NCBI GenBank assembly: GCA_031266495.1
Contig: JAISAX010000071.1
Location: 1 to 6,232 of the forward strand
Direction of reading: 5' to 3'
DNA: 6,232 nucleotides
From: Opitutaceae bacterium
Lineage (GTDB): Bacteria > Verrucomicrobiota > Verrucomicrobiae > Opitutales > Opitutaceae
This document shows positions 4,777-6,232 of the stretch, in pieces (within the stretch, counting starts at the first letter, position 1; each line of letters starts with the position of its first letter). Below the pieces are notes generated by a model, which ran no database searches, was not told where the DNA came from, and was given only the letters and a program-made list of their open reading frames with translations. Position numbers and translations under genes: made by a program.

Positions 4777-5874
4777 ATGTATAACTGGCAAATGAAACAG
4801 TGGGCGGAGTTCGTCTATGACGAGAAAATCGTGAACGAAAACGCGTTCAGATTCGCGGGACTCGCCGGCGAGATCTTCGGGGTTTTCAAGACCTTCTCCT
4901 CCGAAAAACAGAAGAATGAGACGCTCGCCCTGATGGTTTCCGAAGCGGTCAAAACGTCGGAAATCGAAGGCGAAAAAGTGTCACGCGAAGACGTGCGCTC
5001 GTCCTTTCTCGAAAAAACGGGACCGGGCGCGACAACGCAAAAAATCAAGGACAAGCGGGCCGGGAATGTCGCCTTGCTGATGCTCGAAGTCAGAAATTCG
5101 TTTCGGGAAAAACTGGGCGAAAAAATGCTGAAACGCTGGCACGCTGTCCTGTTCGCCGGTGACAGGTTTGTTCACGCGGGCGCGTATCGAAAAAACAAGG
5201 AACCGATGCAGGGCGTCTCGGGATTTTTCGGCGCGGGAAAAGTGCATTACGAGGCGCCGCCCGCGGAGCGCGTCCCGGCGGAAGTCCGGAATTTCGTGAA
5301 ATGGTTCAACGCGTTCCGGTCCGGCGGCAACGTCACGAAGGCGATCATCCGGACGGCCATCGCGCATTTGTATTTTGAGAGCATTCATCCGTTTGAGGAC
5401 GGCAACGGCAGGCTCGGGCGAGCGTTGATCGAAAAAAGCCTTTCCCAATCTTTTGGACGCCAGCTCCTCATGCGCGTCTCCCGGACGATCGAAAAAAACA
5501 GGAAGCAGTATTACGCGGAGTTAAAAAAAGGCAGCGCGACGCTGGAGATCAACGGCTGGCTGCTTTACTTTTCGCAATTGCTCATTGACGCGCAGCAGGA
5601 CGCGCTGGCGACACTCGAATTTTCCGTCAAAAAGGCGCATTTTTTCGACAGGCACAAAGGCACCTTGAATGTGCGCCAGACAAAGGTCGTGAGCAAGATG
5701 CTCGATGCGGGGCAGGAGGGGTTTGCGGGCGGCATGACGGCGCGAAAATACATTTCCATCACCCAAACTACAAAACCCACCGCGACACGCGATTTGCAGG
5801 GACTGGTTGAATGCGGCGTTTTTTCACAATACCTGGCGGGCAAAAACACATACTACGGAATTTTAAGGGAATAA
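4777..5874 (+). CDS. Fic family protein, DUF4172-like N-terminus, class II auto-inhibited AMP transferase, winged-helix-like C-terminus
   Basis: Fic enzymes usually transfer AMP from ATP to a target hydroxyl. The 365-residue product starts with MYNWQMKQWAEFVYDE, the typical DUF4172 opening, which fixes the start at ATG 4777. The inhibitory helix motif (S/T)xxxE(G/N) is present as TSEIEG (60-65) and continues into EDVRSSFLE (71-79), a class II arrangement in which the Glu blocks productive ATP binding. The flap region lies around 137-170. The complete catalytic motif HPFEDGNGRLGR (204-215) carries the catalytic His204 and the phosphate-binding residues. Residues about 296-365 (VRQTKVVSKMLD ... 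TATRDLQGLVECGVF) resemble a winged-helix domain common at the C-terminus of this Fic type. It is the only plus-strand gene, has more A-rich codons (many AAA and GAA) than its neighbours, and its last codons lie in a palindrome arm. Those traits hint at transfer. The target is unknown, and no antitoxin gene is visible; inhibition is intramolecular. Confidence 0.93.
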   Translation: MYNWQMKQWAEFVYDEKIVNENAFRFAGLAGEIFGVFKTFSSEKQKNETLALMVSEAVKTSEIEGEKVSREDVRSSFLEKTGPGATTQKIKDKRAGNVALLMLEVRNSFREKLGEKMLKRWHAVLFAGDRFVHAGAYRKNKEPMQGVSGFFGAGKVHYEAPPAERVPAEVRNFVKWFNAFRSGGNVTKAIIRTAIAHLYFESIHPFEDGNGRLGRALIEKSLSQSFGRQLLMRVSRTIEKNRKQYYAELKKGSATLEINGWLLYFSQLLIDAQQDALATLEFSVKKAHFFDRHKGTLNVRQTKVVSKMLDAGQEGFAGGMTARKYISITQTTKPTATRDLQGLVECGVFSQYLAGKNTYYGILRE

Positions 5875-6060
5875 CCTGTTCAATCTGGACAAAGTGACCA
5901 GACAGAAGGAGGGGACCGCTAAAGAACGCTAAAGAACGCTAAAATAATACAATACCGGGGGTTGGGTTTTAGCGTTCTTCAGCGTTCTTTAGCGGTCCCC
6001 CCGGTCTGGAATCAGTGTCCGGTGTAACAAATGAACAGGTTATTTCCTTACAGTTCCTTA
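5854..6060. repeat. Long palindromic element, copy B of the AAAGAACGCT family, overlapping the fic 3' end
   Basis: The core arms 5911-5944 and 5967-6000 pair at 33 of 34 positions and hold tandem 10-nt units (AAAGAACGCT). The outer arms 5854-5882 and 6032-6060 pair at 25 of 29, including a perfect 13-nt block AATAACCTGTTCA (5870-5882). Between outer and core arms, shorter complementary blocks (GGACA, CCAGAC) are kept with small indels. The left outer arm includes the last six fic codons and its stop (5872-5874). The element shares its core and right flank with the one at 3902-4090, in the same orientation. Confidence 0.88.
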
Positions 6061-6232
6061 CGTTTTGAAAATCTGACCGGGTGCAATTCGATCTGACGGG
6101 AGCGGGAGCTCCGGGTGCAAAAAGTTCTACCCACGGATGGCAGGCGTCTCGACTGTTGGGGGGTTGGGGGGGGAGGCCGGGGAACGGCGGGGGGGGTATG
6201 GGGGTTCTTGTTTTTTTGTTAAAATTTAGGGG
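6061..6232. other. Gene-free, G-rich right end
   Basis: No coding region, RNA gene or convincing repeat is seen here. From about 6155 the sequence becomes a series of G runs broken by single bases and ends in a T-rich stretch unlike the rest of the window. This looks like a low-quality contig end rather than biology. Confidence 0.6.

Overview
The window looks like a GC-rich bacterial chromosome fragment, most likely from Verrucomicrobiota (an Opitutaceae-like bacterium). This is inferred from the style of the encoded proteins and from the abundant intergenic palindromes built of short iterated units. No rRNA, tRNA or other taxonomic marker is present. Strong Shine-Dalgarno sites are not visible upstream of the genes, so starts were chosen from family alignment.

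Five genes lie on the minus strand and one on the plus strand. In minus-strand order from the right they are: a class IV aminotransferase lacking its N-terminal domain (4086-4736), a Methyltransf_32-type SAM methyltransferase (2444-3883), ribose-5-phosphate isomerase B (1753-2193), a UPF0173 metal-dependent hydrolase (868-1551), and the N-terminal half of a NifS/IscS-type cysteine desulfurase that runs off the left edge (1-525). On the plus strand is a Fic-family AMP transferase with an N-terminal DUF4172-like domain and a C-terminal winged-helix-like region (4777-5874). The minus-strand genes are separated by gaps of about 200-340 nt. They do not form a tight operon and look like unlinked housekeeping functions.

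The unifying feature is a set of imperfect palindromes. Their arms are made of short iterated units, such as the 10-nt unit AAAGAACGCT, a 7-nt ATTTTCG unit, or GAATGCA-type units. One lies in every gene gap except the divergent one: 571-710, 726-868, 1604-1744, 2325-2411, 3902-4090 and 5854-6060. Five of them sit within about 0-40 nt of the 3' end of a gene, which suggests a 3'-end or terminator-like role, or a preferred insertion site. A seventh (3176-3313) lies inside the methyltransferase gene, is read in frame, and adds about 45 residues of non-family peptide directly before SAM motif I. This recalls the palindromic elements found inside Rickettsia genes. Two elements (3902-4090 and 5854-6060) are clearly homologous copies in the same orientation and flank the aminotransferase/fic segment.

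The assembly needs caution. Pure G/C runs occur at 1-9, 781-796 and 4690-4702, and the right end is G-rich and looks degraded. Two of these runs coincide exactly with loss of protein-family similarity, in the cysteine desulfurase and in the aminotransferase. The linkage of fic to the rest of the window, and both window ends, may therefore be artefactual.
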